DNA from: JAVBNH01 sp031551635
GTDB lineage: Bacteria > Bacillota > Clostridia > Oscillospirales > Acutalibacteraceae
Length of the DNA stretch: 64,000 bases
Assembly: GCA_031551635.1 (NCBI GenBank)
Contig: JAVBNH010000009.1
Span: forward strand, 15,474 to 79,473
Direction: 5' to 3'
Shown: piece after piece, positions 26,489 to 34,723 of the stretch
How positions within the stretch are numbered: the stretch's first letter is position 1
How the letters are laid out: every line of letters starts with the position of its first letter
Made by a program: the position numbers and the translations under genes
The notes under the pieces: generated by a model
What the model saw: only the letters and a program-made list of their open reading frames with translations
The model's database searches: none
Told to the model about the DNA's origin: nothing

Positions 26489-26758
26489 ATGAAAGCGATT
26501 GTTACCGTCACAGGGCTTGACAGAACAGGGATTATTGCTGAGATATGCACCCTGCTCGCAGCTCATAATATAAACATTCTTGATATAAACCAAACAGTCA
26601 TGGAAAACTTTTTTACCATGACCATGCTTGTTGACACGACCTTGTCCACACAGCCTTTCGCTGAGCTGAATGCTGAGCTGAGTCTGAAAGGCGAGGAGAT
26701 GAAGCTGAGCGTCAGGATTCAGCGTGAAGATATTTTTTATGCGATGAATGAAATTTAA
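26489..26758 (+). CDS. ACT domain protein (UPF0237 family)
   Basis: An 89-residue protein consisting of one ACT domain plus a short tail (MKAIVTVTGLDRTGIIAEIC at the start, NINILDINQTVMENFFTM in the middle). ACT domains bind small ligands, usually amino acids. It is related to the GcvR-like regulators and is almost always encoded next to a UPF0210 gene, as here (40 nt). GGAGAG precedes the ATG. Confidence 0.92.
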   Translation: MKAIVTVTGLDRTGIIAEICTLLAAHNINILDINQTVMENFFTMTMLVDTTLSTQPFAELNAELSLKGEEMKLSVRIQREDIFYAMNEI

Positions 26759-26798
26759 AATTATAATTATTATTTTTTAATGAAGGGCATGGTAAACA

Positions 26799-28157
26799 GT
26801 GCTAACACAGTCAGAAATCATGAAAACTCTTGAGATGATTGACCGCCAGCATCTTGATGTGAGGACTATAACGATGGGAATCTCCCTTAGGGATTGCTGT
26901 CACAGCGATATAAAAATTGTTGCCGGGAAGGTTTATGATAAAATAACGCGTCTTGCTGAAAATCTTGTTAAGGTAGGAGCGGATATCGAGAGTGAATTCG
27001 GGATTCCGATTGTAAATAAAAGAATTTCGGTCACACCAGTGGCACTCATCACTGAAAGCTGTGACGGCGAGGACTGTTTTCCTGTAGCAAAAGCTCTTGA
27101 CGACGCGGCAGCAAATTGCGGCGTTAACTTTATCGGCGGCTATTCAGCCCTTGTGCATAAAGGCTTTACAAAGGGTGATTTGAAGCTGATAAAATCAATT
27201 CCCGAGGTGCTCGCGGGCACAAAATTCGTCTGCTCGAGCGTTAATGTCGCGACAACTAAGGCGGGAATTAATATGGACGCGGTGAAGCTGATGGGTATTA
27301 TAATCAAAGAAACCGCTGAGCTGACTGCTGATAGTGGCTCTATCGGCTGCGCGAAGCTGGTGGTTTTCGCGAACGCAGTTGAGGATAATCCTTTTATGGC
27401 AGGTGCCTTTCACGGTATCGGTGAGCCTGAATCCGTTATAAATGTCGGTGTAAGCGGTCCCGGAGTGGTTTATAACGCTCTCAGGGAGTGCCACGGTTTT
27501 CCGTTTGACGATGTTGCGGAAACAGTCAAAAAAACCGCTTTTAAGATAACCAGAATGGGTCAGCTCGTAGCTAAGGAAGCCTCAAAACGCCTCAATACTC
27601 CTTTCGGAATTATAGATTTGTCCCTTGCTCCGACACCGGTTCAAGGCGACAGTGTGGCGAGAATTCTTGAGGAAATGGGTCTGGAGGTCTGCGGTACTCA
27701 CGGCACAACTGCGGCTCTCGCTGTGCTTAATGACGCGGTAAAAAAAGGCGGTGTTATGGCGAGCAGCCATGTCGGTGGGCTCTCCGGCGCCTTTATTCCC
27801 GTCAGCGAGGACGAGGGTATGATAGCAGCCGCGCAAAGCGGAGCGCTGAGCCTTGACAAGCTTGAGGCTATGACCTGCGTGTGCTCTGTAGGGCTTGATA
27901 TGATTGCTGTTCCGGGTGATGTCTGCGCTTCGACGATTTCGGCGATAATCGCCGATGAGATAACTGTCGGTGTGGTGAACTGCAAAACCACGGCGGTCAG
28001 AATTATTCCGGCATCAGGTAAAAAGGTCGGCGAGAAGGTTGATTTCGGAGGACTTCTCGGCAGTGCGCCCATTATGCCGGTTCACCCGTATTCAGCCTTT
28101 GAATTCATTGAACGCGGCGGTCGGATTCCCGCGCCGATGCACAGCCTGAGAAACTAA
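26799..28157 (+). CDS. UPF0210 (PFL-like) family protein
   Basis: A 452-residue conserved protein of unknown function, structurally related to glycyl-radical-like folds but without known activity. Family motifs include [29 protein letters not shown], and the glycine-rich stretch [11 protein letters not shown]. The start is GTG at 26799 with GAAGGG upstream. The stop codon TAA (28155-28157) lies inside the CTAACGTGGG boundary of repeat copy C, so the C-terminus may have been set by the repeat. It is paired with the ACT gene upstream. Confidence 0.92.
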   Translation: MLTQSEIMKTLEMIDRQHLDVRTITMGISLRDCCHSDIKIVAGKVYDKITRLAENLVKVGADIESEFGIPIVNKRISVTPVALITESCDGEDCFPVAKALDDAAANCGVNFIGGYSALVHKGFTKGDLKLIKSIPEVLAGTKFVCSSVNVATTKAGINMDAVKLMGIIIKETAELTADSGSIGCAKLVVFANAVEDNPFMAGAFHGIGEPESVINVGVSGPGVVYNALRECHGFPFDDVAETVKKTAFKITRMGQLVAKEASKRLNTPFGIIDLSLAPTPVQGDSVARILEEMGLEVCGTHGTTAALAVLNDAVKKGGVMASSHVGGLSGAFIPVSEDEGMIAAAQSGALSLDKLEAMTCVCSVGLDMIAVPGDVCASTISAIIADEITVGVVNCKTTAVRIIPASGKKVGEKVDFGGLLGSAPIMPVHPYSAFEFIERGGRIPAPMHSLRN

Positions 28158-28232
28158 CGTGGGCTTGGCTTGCCAAGTCCGGAACACAAGTCTTGTTTTT
28201 TATTGAGCTTTCAGCCCACTATGTTACTGATT
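28154..28232 (+). repeat. 78-bp intergenic palindromic repeat, copy C
   Basis: Same orientation as copy A: CTAACGTGGGCTTGGCTTG, then CCAAGTCCGG (hairpin arm partly decayed), AAGTCTTGTT, TTGAGCTTTCAGCCCA and TTACTGATT. Its first bases include the stop codon of the UPF0210 gene. Confidence 0.85.
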
Positions 28233-28286
28233 ATTTTGACACAAATAAACAATAAATTAGTATTAAATGTTTTTTTATAAAAAACA

Positions 28287-28315
28287 TTGACTTTCTGTAC
28301 AATCTCATGTATAAT
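28287..28315 (+). promoter_or_regulatory. Promoter of the dockerin/LRR gene
   Basis: TTGACT and TATAAT are spaced by 17 nt, with a leader of about 85 nt. Confidence 0.7.
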
Positions 28316-28406
28316 TTTAACGAACGTAAAAAAACGCTTATTTTGTTTAATTGTTGTGTTTTTTAATTTCATTATTACATCTAATTAAGTATAGGGGGAA
28401 TTCTCT

Positions 28407-30293
28407 ATGAAAAATGCAAAGGCGCTTTCCTTTAGGGTGCTTGCATTTATTCTCGTGTTGACAGTCGTATTTTCTTCTTCGGTTCTGTTTGCAAAAGCGG
28501 AGGATGAAGGAGCTTATGAGTTTTCCTATGAACTGGAAACTGATGGCGGCATTACCCTGACCGGCATTCCAGACCTCACCGGTCTGGGCACCGAATTGGT
28601 TATTCCGGCGGAATATGAGGGTTATAAAGTAGTCGGTATCGCAGACAATGCTTTTGAAAATTTAGGCAAAGCGGACAGAAAAGAGCTTGCGCTGAGATCC
28701 GTCGATATTGCTGACACAGTTGCATTTATCGGCTCTGACGCTTTCAAAGGCTGCGATATGATTCAAGAGGTTGTTTATTCGGGAAATCTGACAGGAATCG
28801 GCAGCGGCGCGTTTGTTGATACACCGTGGTTCCAGAATTACGAGCTTGATTTTATCTATCTCGGTGACGGCAAAAACCTGAAATTTCTCATCGGTTATAA
28901 GGGCAGCGATAAAAACATAGTAATCCCTTCGACAACTGTGCGCATCGGCGACGGAGCTTTTGAAGGAAATAAAAACATAGAGTCACTTGTAATTTCAGAA
29001 AGAGTTGCTGCTATCGGGCAGAAAGCCTTCTATAATTGTTCAAACCTTAAATATGTAAGCTCCAGAGGTTCCGTTCAGTATTGCGGCACCGACGCATTCA
29101 GCGGTACGGCTTGGCTCAAGGATTATGCCGGCGAGTTTATCTTCTTCGGCGACACCCTTATAAAGTATGTCGGCAAAAAAGAAATCGTCAGCATTCCCAA
29201 CACCTTCACATCTATTGCCGATTACGCCTTTGAGGGCAATAAAAGCGCGAAATATGTCAGGATTCCCACCTCGATAAAAACAATCGGTTATAAAGCATTT
29301 TACCTTTACACTGATAATAAAAATAATGTCTCAACCGATAAATACACAGAAATTTATTGTTATGAAGGCAGCGCAGGACATAAATATGCTCTTGAAAATA
29401 ACTTGACCATCGCTGAAAAGCTTTATCTTCCCGGAGACTTTAATAATGATAAAATAGTTACCGCGGCTGATGCCCGCAGCTATCTCAGATTTTCCGCAAA
29501 GCTGATTCAGACAAAATCCTATGCGGTTTTGCAAGCCGGCGATATGGATTTCGACGGAAAGGTCATGGCTAATGACGCGAGACTGATACTCAGGCTTTCA
29601 GCGGGACTTGATTATTCTTCACCTGAGGAGTATTTGACCAGACCCAGCACTCCGTTTGAAATACTGATGTTCTACTCGGAAATTTTGAAGGTTGCCGCAA
29701 GAAACGAAGTAGGTTTTGATATTCTCAGATACCAGACTGTCACAGATCATAATTTCAATTTAAACACAATGTCTTACTTCACGGAATTCAAAAACCAGCT
29801 GACACCTGAAAAGAAAGCGAAATCGCAGACCTTTGCCCCCTCGTCGGTTGACGCTCTGAATTCACTTTATCTTTGCAATTTGGTTGACTCGGGAATTATT
29901 AAGTCCGCGAAATGTGTTCTGAACAGCAGCGGAAAGTATGATTTAACCATTACATTTAACAATGAAGTTGACGTTGAAGGCTCCGACTCCCTGACCTCAC
30001 TTATTTTCCCGGTCGACGCAAGAGAGGATTTTAACAAAACTCTGAAGAGTCGCTGGTGGTACGGACTTTACGGCAGTTCGATTTCTTATAAGCTGACTTA
30101 TAAGGATTGCGAATTGAAGGCAGTCATTGACAGAGATACCAATATGTTTGAATCAATAAATATGTCAATGAAATACTACGGCAGTGAAATTAAAGGAAGA
30201 CTTGGCGGAATAACCATAAAAGATGGCAGCGGCAGCGAAGGCGGCAACGCGACTAGACAGGATAAGGTCTCCTATAGTAATTTCGTATATTAA
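28407..30293 (+). CDS. Secreted leucine-rich-repeat protein with internal dockerin
   Basis: A 628-residue exported protein with a signal peptide (about 1-31). BspA-type LRR_5 repeats (about 45-305) show the pattern of AFEGNK / VRIPTSIKTIGYKAF. A type I dockerin (about 341-402) has two complete Ca2+ loops, GDFNNDKIVTAADARSYLR and GDMDFDGKVMANDARLILR. The C-terminal 220 residues have no domain I recognise. Dockerins bind cohesins, and a cohesin gene lies 353 nt downstream. The dockerin being internal rather than terminal is unusual. The protein is probably an adhesive surface component, not an enzyme. Confidence 0.87.
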   Translation: MKNAKALSFRVLAFILVLTVVFSSSVLFAKAEDEGAYEFSYELETDGGITLTGIPDLTGLGTELVIPAEYEGYKVVGIADNAFENLGKADRKELALRSVDIADTVAFIGSDAFKGCDMIQEVVYSGNLTGIGSGAFVDTPWFQNYELDFIYLGDGKNLKFLIGYKGSDKNIVIPSTTVRIGDGAFEGNKNIESLVISERVAAIGQKAFYNCSNLKYVSSRGSVQYCGTDAFSGTAWLKDYAGEFIFFGDTLIKYVGKKEIVSIPNTFTSIADYAFEGNKSAKYVRIPTSIKTIGYKAFYLYTDNKNNVSTDKYTEIYCYEGSAGHKYALENNLTIAEKLYLPGDFNNDKIVTAADARSYLRFSAKLIQTKSYAVLQAGDMDFDGKVMANDARLILRLSAGLDYSSPEEYLTRPSTPFEILMFYSEILKVAARNEVGFDILRYQTVTDHNFNLNTMSYFTEFKNQLTPEKKAKSQTFAPSSVDALNSLYLCNLVDSGIIKSAKCVLNSSGKYDLTITFNNEVDVEGSDSLTSLIFPVDAREDFNKTLKSRWWYGLYGSSISYKLTYKDCELKAVIDRDTNMFESINMSMKYYGSEIKGRLGGITIKDGSGSEGGNATRQDKVSYSNFVY

Positions 30294-30301
30294 CTCAAAG
30301 C

Positions 30302-30336
30302 AAAAAGACGGTTCCGGACAACCGGAATCGTCTTTT
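30302..30336 (+). terminator. Rho-independent terminator of the dockerin/LRR gene
   Basis: AAAAGAC-GTTCCGG pairs with CCGGAA-CGTCTTTT around an ACAA loop, directly after the stop. The following gap to 30646 (353 nt in all between genes) is AT-rich and contains the cohesin-gene promoter and leader. Confidence 0.75.
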
Positions 30337-30490
30337 CATAAGAATCAGGGCACCGGAATTTATATATATACAATTATTGTTTCGGTAAAAAATTCTTCCG
30401 ATTTTAGCAATCTTAGTCGTTTTTAATAGTTTTTATAATGGGTTTGCTGTAATATTTTTCTTATTTTGGCAACATTTTTTAAAAAAACTA

Positions 30491-30519
30491 TTGACGTATT
30501 AGTTTTTATAGTTTATAAT
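30491..30519 (+). promoter_or_regulatory. Strong promoter of the cohesin gene
   Basis: TTGACG and TATAAT are spaced by 17 nt. The leader of about 120 nt contains a small GAGCCG/CGGTTC hairpin (near 30589-30607) followed by a T-rich stretch and a strong AAGGAAGG site. The long leader and strong signals suggest high expression. Confidence 0.7.
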
Positions 30520-30646
30520 GCATTTGTATTGAGTGAATGTGTTTAATTACATTGTATAATTCAGTACAATTCATGAAAGTATATAAACGAGCCGTTTAGA
30601 GCGGTTCTTTATATAAAAAAATAATTTTTAAAGGAAGGTTCTAAAA

Positions 30647-31459
30647 ATGAAACTTGCGAAAAAAATGCTTGCTTGCTTGATGGCATTAGCACTTGTATGC
30701 TGCTTTGCAGCTGTTGCTTTTGCTGCAGAAGACGACACAACAGCTGCTGACACAACAGTTGCTGACACAACAGTTGCTGATACAACAGCTGCTGACACAA
30801 CAGTTGCTGATACAACAGCTGCTGACACAACAGTTGCTGACACAACAGCTGCTGACACAACAGCTGCTGACACAACAGCTGCTCCTGCGACAACATCTCC
30901 TTATAAAGATGCCGGCGTTAAAATCGTTATCTCTAAGGATAAAAAAGCCGTTGTTGGCGAGAAGATCACTCTTACTTTCGCTTTAGAGAAAGCAAAGGGC
31001 ATCGGCGCTGCTAACTTCTTCATGACTTATGACAAGTCTGTTTTAGAGTTTGACTCTTCTGCTGACATCGCTGCTGGCAAAGCCGGTATGGTTGTTGCTG
31101 AAAAAGTTGAAGACGGTAAGGTAACTGTAAGTATCGCTGCAACAACTGCTATTGCTGTTGACGATATCAGCCTTGCAACATTCACTTTTAAAGTATTAAA
31201 AGAAGGCGATCCTAAGCTTGACGTTACTGTAAAGGCTCTTTCTGACGGTAATAACGCTGATATGGATTATGTAAAGCCCGTTATCACAGACATCTGGGAT
31301 ACCGCTGCTGAATCTACAACAGCTGGAACAACAGCTGCTGGTACAACTGGAACCACAAGCGAAATCCCGAAGACAGGCGACACAGCTTCTCTTGCAGTTG
31401 CTGCTGGTCTTGTAGTTCTTGCTGGTGCTGCTTTCGTAGTATCCAAGAAAAGGAAATAA
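30647..31459 (+). CDS. Cell-wall-anchored cohesin-domain protein
   Basis: A 270-residue surface protein. A signal peptide (1-27) is followed by ten tandem five-residue TT(A/V)AD repeats (about 31-80). A cohesin-like domain follows (about 90-220), with strands resembling the type I fold: VKIVISKDKKAVVGEKITL, ANFFMTYDKSVLEF, SLATFTFKVL. The C-terminus has a sorting signal: the LPXTG variant IPKTG, a hydrophobic stretch and a KKRK tail, so sortase attachment to peptidoglycan is expected. One cohesin, two dockerin proteins in the window (28407-30293 and 57994-61416). The cohesin call is from pattern, not a profile search. Confidence 0.78.
   Translation: MKLAKKMLACLMALALVCCFAAVAFAAEDDTTAADTTVADTTVADTTAADTTVADTTAADTTVADTTAADTTAADTTAAPATTSPYKDAGVKIVISKDKKAVVGEKITLTFALEKAKGIGAANFFMTYDKSVLEFDSSADIAAGKAGMVVAEKVEDGKVTVSIAATTAIAVDDISLATFTFKVLKEGDPKLDVTVKALSDGNNADMDYVKPVITDIWDTAAESTTAGTTAAGTTGTTSEIPKTGDTASLAVAAGLVVLAGAAFVVSKKRK
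30736..30883 (+). repeat. 15-bp tandem repeats coding the TT(A/V)AD stalk
   Basis: Ten units alternate ACAACAGCTGCTGAC and ACAACAGTTGCTGAT types within the cohesin gene. Such near-identical repeats can change number by slippage, altering stalk length. Confidence 0.9.
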
Positions 31460-31488
31460 GCAATAACTTAAACGATTTAGTTTAGTTA

Positions 31489-31516
31489 GAAGGGAGTGCA
31501 TTATTGCACTCCCTTT
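31489..31516 (+). terminator. Terminator of the cohesin gene
   Basis: AAGGGAGTGCA and TGCACTCCCTTT form a perfect stem with a TTAT loop, 30 nt past the stop. The U-tract is short. Confidence 0.65.
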
Positions 31517-31544
31517 AGCTTTCGACAAACAAAGTTTTTCACAC

Positions 31545-31573
31545 TTGAAAAATCTGTTAAAAAGTGTTATACT
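31545..31573 (+). promoter_or_regulatory. Promoter of the KDG kinase operon
   Basis: TTGAAA and TATACT are spaced by 17 nt. It supports the start at 31609 rather than an upstream GTG. Confidence 0.7.
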
Positions 31574-31608
31574 TACCACTATATTTAATTTGCCGGAAGG
31601 GGAATATT

Positions 31609-32706
31609 ATGATTATTGAATTGAGAAAAAAAGAAGATTGCGCTTTTGACATGATTGCACTTGGTGAAATTATGCTCAGGCTTGACCCGGGTGATATGAG
31701 AGTAAAAAACGCGAGAAGCTTCAGAGTCTGGGAGGGCGGCGGAGAGTATAATGTCGCAAGAGGACTAAAAAGATGCTTTGGCTTAAAAACTTCTGTTGTC
31801 ACGGCTTTTGCTGATAATGAAGTCGGCAGACTGCTTGAGGATTTTATATTACAGGGCGGAGTAGACACATCCTTTATTAAATGGGTCCCTTACGATGGAA
31901 TAGGCAAAAAGACTAGAAACGGACTTAATTTTACAGAACGCGGGTATGGCGTTCGCGGAGCGGTCGGTGTTTCTGACAGAGGGCATACAGCGGCGTCACA
32001 GATGAAAAGCGGCGATGTTGACTGGGATTATATTTTCGGAAAATTAGGAGTAAGATGGCTTCATACAGGCGGAATCTTCGCGGGGCTTTCAGAAACAACA
32101 GCGCAATTGGTAATAGAAGCGCTCAAGGCGGCAAAAAAATACGGAACAATTGTATCCTATGACCTTAACTACAGACCTTCGCTATGGAAAGACATCGGCG
32201 GGCTGGAAAAAGCTCAGCAGGTCAATAAGGAAATAGCGAAATATGTCGATGTAATGATAGGCAATGAAGAAGATTTTACAGCGTCTTTAGGTTTTGAAGT
32301 TGAAGGAAATGATGAAAATCTCAAGGAATTAAACATAGACGGCTATGTAAAAATGCTCGGCGAGGTCAATAAAGCATATCCTAATCTTAAGGTTATGGCG
32401 ACAACTCTGCGAACAGTAAAATCAGCATCGGTAAACGACTGGAGCGCGATTGCTTTTTCGCAAGGACAAATTGCCCGTGGCTTAGAGCTGCCCGCTCTCG
32501 AAATTTATGACAGAGTCGGCGGCGGCGATTCATTTGCCTCGGGACTTATTTACGGACTAATGCATAAAGACACTTTAAAAGAAGCAGTCGATTACGGTGT
32601 AGCTCACGGCGCTTTTGCTATGACAACCCCGGGTGATACCTCAACCGCAAGCCTCAAGGAGGTCGAGGGTATTGTTAAGGGCGCGGGAGCGAGAGTTATC
32701 AGATAG
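31609..32706 (+). CDS. kdgK: PfkB-family sugar kinase, probable 2-keto-3-deoxygluconate kinase
   Basis: About 365 residues of the ribokinase/PfkB family. The N-terminal MIALGEIMLRLDPGD, the sugar-binding GGGEYNVARGL and the C-terminal catalytic motif VGGGDSFASGLIYGL (aspartate as base) are clear. The KDG kinase assignment comes from the KDPG aldolase two genes downstream; together they convert KDG to pyruvate and glyceraldehyde 3-phosphate, the end of hexuronate catabolism. The start at 31609 is fixed by GGAAGGGGA and the upstream promoter. Confidence 0.88.
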   Translation: MIIELRKKEDCAFDMIALGEIMLRLDPGDMRVKNARSFRVWEGGGEYNVARGLKRCFGLKTSVVTAFADNEVGRLLEDFILQGGVDTSFIKWVPYDGIGKKTRNGLNFTERGYGVRGAVGVSDRGHTAASQMKSGDVDWDYIFGKLGVRWLHTGGIFAGLSETTAQLVIEALKAAKKYGTIVSYDLNYRPSLWKDIGGLEKAQQVNKEIAKYVDVMIGNEEDFTASLGFEVEGNDENLKELNIDGYVKMLGEVNKAYPNLKVMATTLRTVKSASVNDWSAIAFSQGQIARGLELPALEIYDRVGGGDSFASGLIYGLMHKDTLKEAVDYGVAHGAFAMTTPGDTSTASLKEVEGIVKGAGARVIR

Positions 32707-32711
32707 CTTAT

Positions 32712-33359
32712 ATGAATTTAGAAAATATTAATAAAATTGCTTTTGAGCTTCTCGGTAAGCGCTCTTCTCATATGGGTAAGGACATAGGTAATAAATATTA
32801 TCACGGTCAGCGTGTTGCAAAGCTCGCGCTGACCTTAAGAAAAATTATTTTACCGGAATTTTACTTAAAGGATGAAATTCTGACTGCCGCTGCAATTTTC
32901 CACGACTGCATGAATGGGTACGACAATCATTGTGCTTTAGGCGCGGCTGTAGCTGTTGAGGCTTTGCGTGAAGAATGCAGCAGCGAGGAGCTTCATGAAA
33001 TTGAGTATATAATCAGAAATCATGATAACAGAAAAAATGCCGGAAATAAACAAAATCCATTCAGCGATATTTTAAAAATTCACCAGGACGCGGACCATTT
33101 AGACCACTTCGGCACTTTTGATATATGGACAAGCTTTTTATATGTCATACCGAATGACTGGACTATGCCTCAGATGGCTCAGTGGCTGCATGAGGGGCGA
33201 CCGCATGAGCGTGAAAAATTTTTACCTGAGCTGAATTTTGATCTTTCAAAGAAAATATATCATGAAAAGTTTGATTTCCTCAGAGATTTTGCCAGGCGTT
33301 TTTATGCCGAAGCTCAGGGTGAAATTTATAATTTAGAAGAAATACTTAAGGAATTTTAA
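32712..33359 (+). CDS. HD-domain phosphohydrolase-like protein
   Basis: A 215-residue protein with an HD metal-dependent phosphohydrolase domain: H in YYHGQRVAKLA, HD in AAIFHDCMNGYDNH, a third H in IIRNHDNRKN and a D in IHQDADHLDHFG. The substrate is unknown. It lies five nt after the KDG kinase and 19 nt before the KDPG aldolase, so a role in the same pathway or in nucleotide housekeeping is possible, but nothing decides it. The ribosome site is weak. Confidence 0.8.
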   Translation: MNLENINKIAFELLGKRSSHMGKDIGNKYYHGQRVAKLALTLRKIILPEFYLKDEILTAAAIFHDCMNGYDNHCALGAAVAVEALREECSSEELHEIEYIIRNHDNRKNAGNKQNPFSDILKIHQDADHLDHFGTFDIWTSFLYVIPNDWTMPQMAQWLHEGRPHEREKFLPELNFDLSKKIYHEKFDFLRDFARRFYAEAQGEIYNLEEILKEF

Positions 33360-33378
33360 GAGATAGAAGGTTTTTGTT

Positions 33379-34008
33379 TTGGACAAGGAAACCATAATTG
33401 AAAGAATTCATGAATGCGGCATAATCGCGGTAGTCAGAGCTGATAATATTGAAAAGGCTGAGGAAGTAACCGATGCTTGCGTAGAAGGCGGCATCAGAGC
33501 CATTGAATTGACCTTCACGGTACCTCATGCCGACAGGCTTATAAATTCGCTTTGCGATAAATACAGAGACAGTGAGGTTATTATAGGCGCCGGTACGGTT
33601 ATGGACAGTGAAACCGCGAGAATCGCACTTCTTGCAGGCGCGCAGTTTATTGTCAGTCCGTATTTCAGCGAAGAAACCGTAAAGCTATGCAACCGCTATA
33701 GAATTGCCGTTATGCCAGGTGTTATGACTATAACCGAAGCCGTCAGAGCGATGGAAGCCGGTGCTGATATTTTAAAAGTTTTTCCGGCTGACTTATTCGG
33801 TCCGAAAATCATTAAAGCCATTAAAGGTCCGATTCCCTACGCGAAAATGATTCCGACAGGCGGAGTTGATGCGAATAATGTCGGTGAATGGCTCGAAGCC
33901 GGAGCATTCGCTGTTGGCGCGGGCAGCTCTCTGTGTGGAGGCACTGTGAAAAAAATAACAGAAACCGCAAAGCTTTTTGTTGACAATGTAAGGCGTTTTC
34001 GTGTATAA
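33379..34008 (+). CDS. eda: KDPG/KHG aldolase
   Basis: A 209-residue class I aldolase cleaving 2-keto-3-deoxy-6-phosphogluconate. The glutamate region RAIELTFTVPHA, the phosphate-binding VIIGAGTVMDSE and the Schiff-base lysine in ADILKVFPADLFGP are intact. The start is TTG at 33379 with AAGG about nine nt upstream. It forms a functional pair with kdgK. Confidence 0.94.
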   Translation: MDKETIIERIHECGIIAVVRADNIEKAEEVTDACVEGGIRAIELTFTVPHADRLINSLCDKYRDSEVIIGAGTVMDSETARIALLAGAQFIVSPYFSEETVKLCNRYRIAVMPGVMTITEAVRAMEAGADILKVFPADLFGPKIIKAIKGPIPYAKMIPTGGVDANNVGEWLEAGAFAVGAGSSLCGGTVKKITETAKLFVDNVRRFRV

Positions 34009-34050
34009 TAGACAGGATATTGTAATCTAACGAACGAGAGGTTTTTTTAA

Positions 34051-34623
34051 TTGAAAAGAGAAGTATTGGTCGAAACGTCTGCGCGTCATGTACATGTTTC
34101 AAAAAAGGATTTGGATGTTTTATTCGGTGAAGGCTATGCTCTGACAAATAAAAAGGAATTGTCTCAGCCTGGTCAGTTTGCCTGCGAGGAGAGAGTTGCC
34201 GTTATCGGTCCAAAGGGTCAATTTCCCGCTGTCTCTATTCTGGGACCCGAGAGACCTTTTTCTCAGGTTGAGCTTTCAATATCTGACGCGAGAAGCATCG
34301 GTTTGGTTGCGCCTGTCCGCGAATCCGGTGATATTACAGGCAGCGTGGGCTGTAAGCTTGTCGGTCCCTGCGGTGAGGTTGAAATCACCGAGGGTGTGAT
34401 TGTAGCGAAACGACATATCCATATGACCCCTGCTGACGCGGAAGCCTATGGTCTCCACGACAAGCAGGTTGTAAGTGTGAAGGTTGATTCATCTGAACGT
34501 TCGCTTGTTTTCGGCGACGTTGTTGTCAGAGTCAGAAGTGATTTTGCGCTCGCTATGCATATTGATACCGACGAATCCAACGCGGCAATGGCCGTTCCCG
34601 GTATAATGGGCGAGATAATCTAA
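34051..34623 (+). CDS. pduL: PduL-type phosphate acyltransferase
   Basis: A 190-residue phosphotransacylase of the PduL family, interconverting acyl-CoA and acyl phosphate. Two zinc-site motifs, SARHVHVSKKDLD near the start and VIVAKRHIHMTPADA near residue 130, are the hallmark. No bacterial-microcompartment shell genes are nearby and the N-terminus lacks an obvious encapsulation peptide, so this is likely a cytosolic phosphotransacetylase substitute. The start is TTG at 34051 after GAGAGG. Confidence 0.93.
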   Translation: MKREVLVETSARHVHVSKKDLDVLFGEGYALTNKKELSQPGQFACEERVAVIGPKGQFPAVSILGPERPFSQVELSISDARSIGLVAPVRESGDITGSVGCKLVGPCGEVEITEGVIVAKRHIHMTPADAEAYGLHDKQVVSVKVDSSERSLVFGDVVVRVRSDFALAMHIDTDESNAAMAVPGIMGEII

Positions 34624-34639
34624 TCACAATGAAATTCAC

Positions 34640-34670
34640 GACCGGATGAATGCATTCGGTCAATTTTTTT
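34640..34670 (+). terminator. Rho-independent terminator after pduL
   Basis: GACC...GAAT pairs with ATTCGGTC, with a small bulge, followed by seven T. It separates the KDG operon from the histidine operon. Confidence 0.65.
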
Positions 34671-34723
34671 ATAGATTTTCTATCATAAAATATTTAAGCA
34701 GACCATATATAGGAGGTATTCTG

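Noticed and set aside
30736..30883. Tandem 15-bp repeats that might suggest a CRISPR-like array
   Set aside because: They are in frame within a surface-protein gene, encode TT(A/V)AD, and have no unique spacers.
34051..34623. PduL as a sign of a bacterial microcompartment
   Set aside because: No shell-protein genes or aldehyde/diol dehydratase genes in the window, and no obvious encapsulation peptide.
34624..34723. T-box or other His-responsive leader upstream of hisZ
   Set aside because: Only about 50 nt remain between the pduL terminator and the ribosome site; no T-box core sequence is visible.
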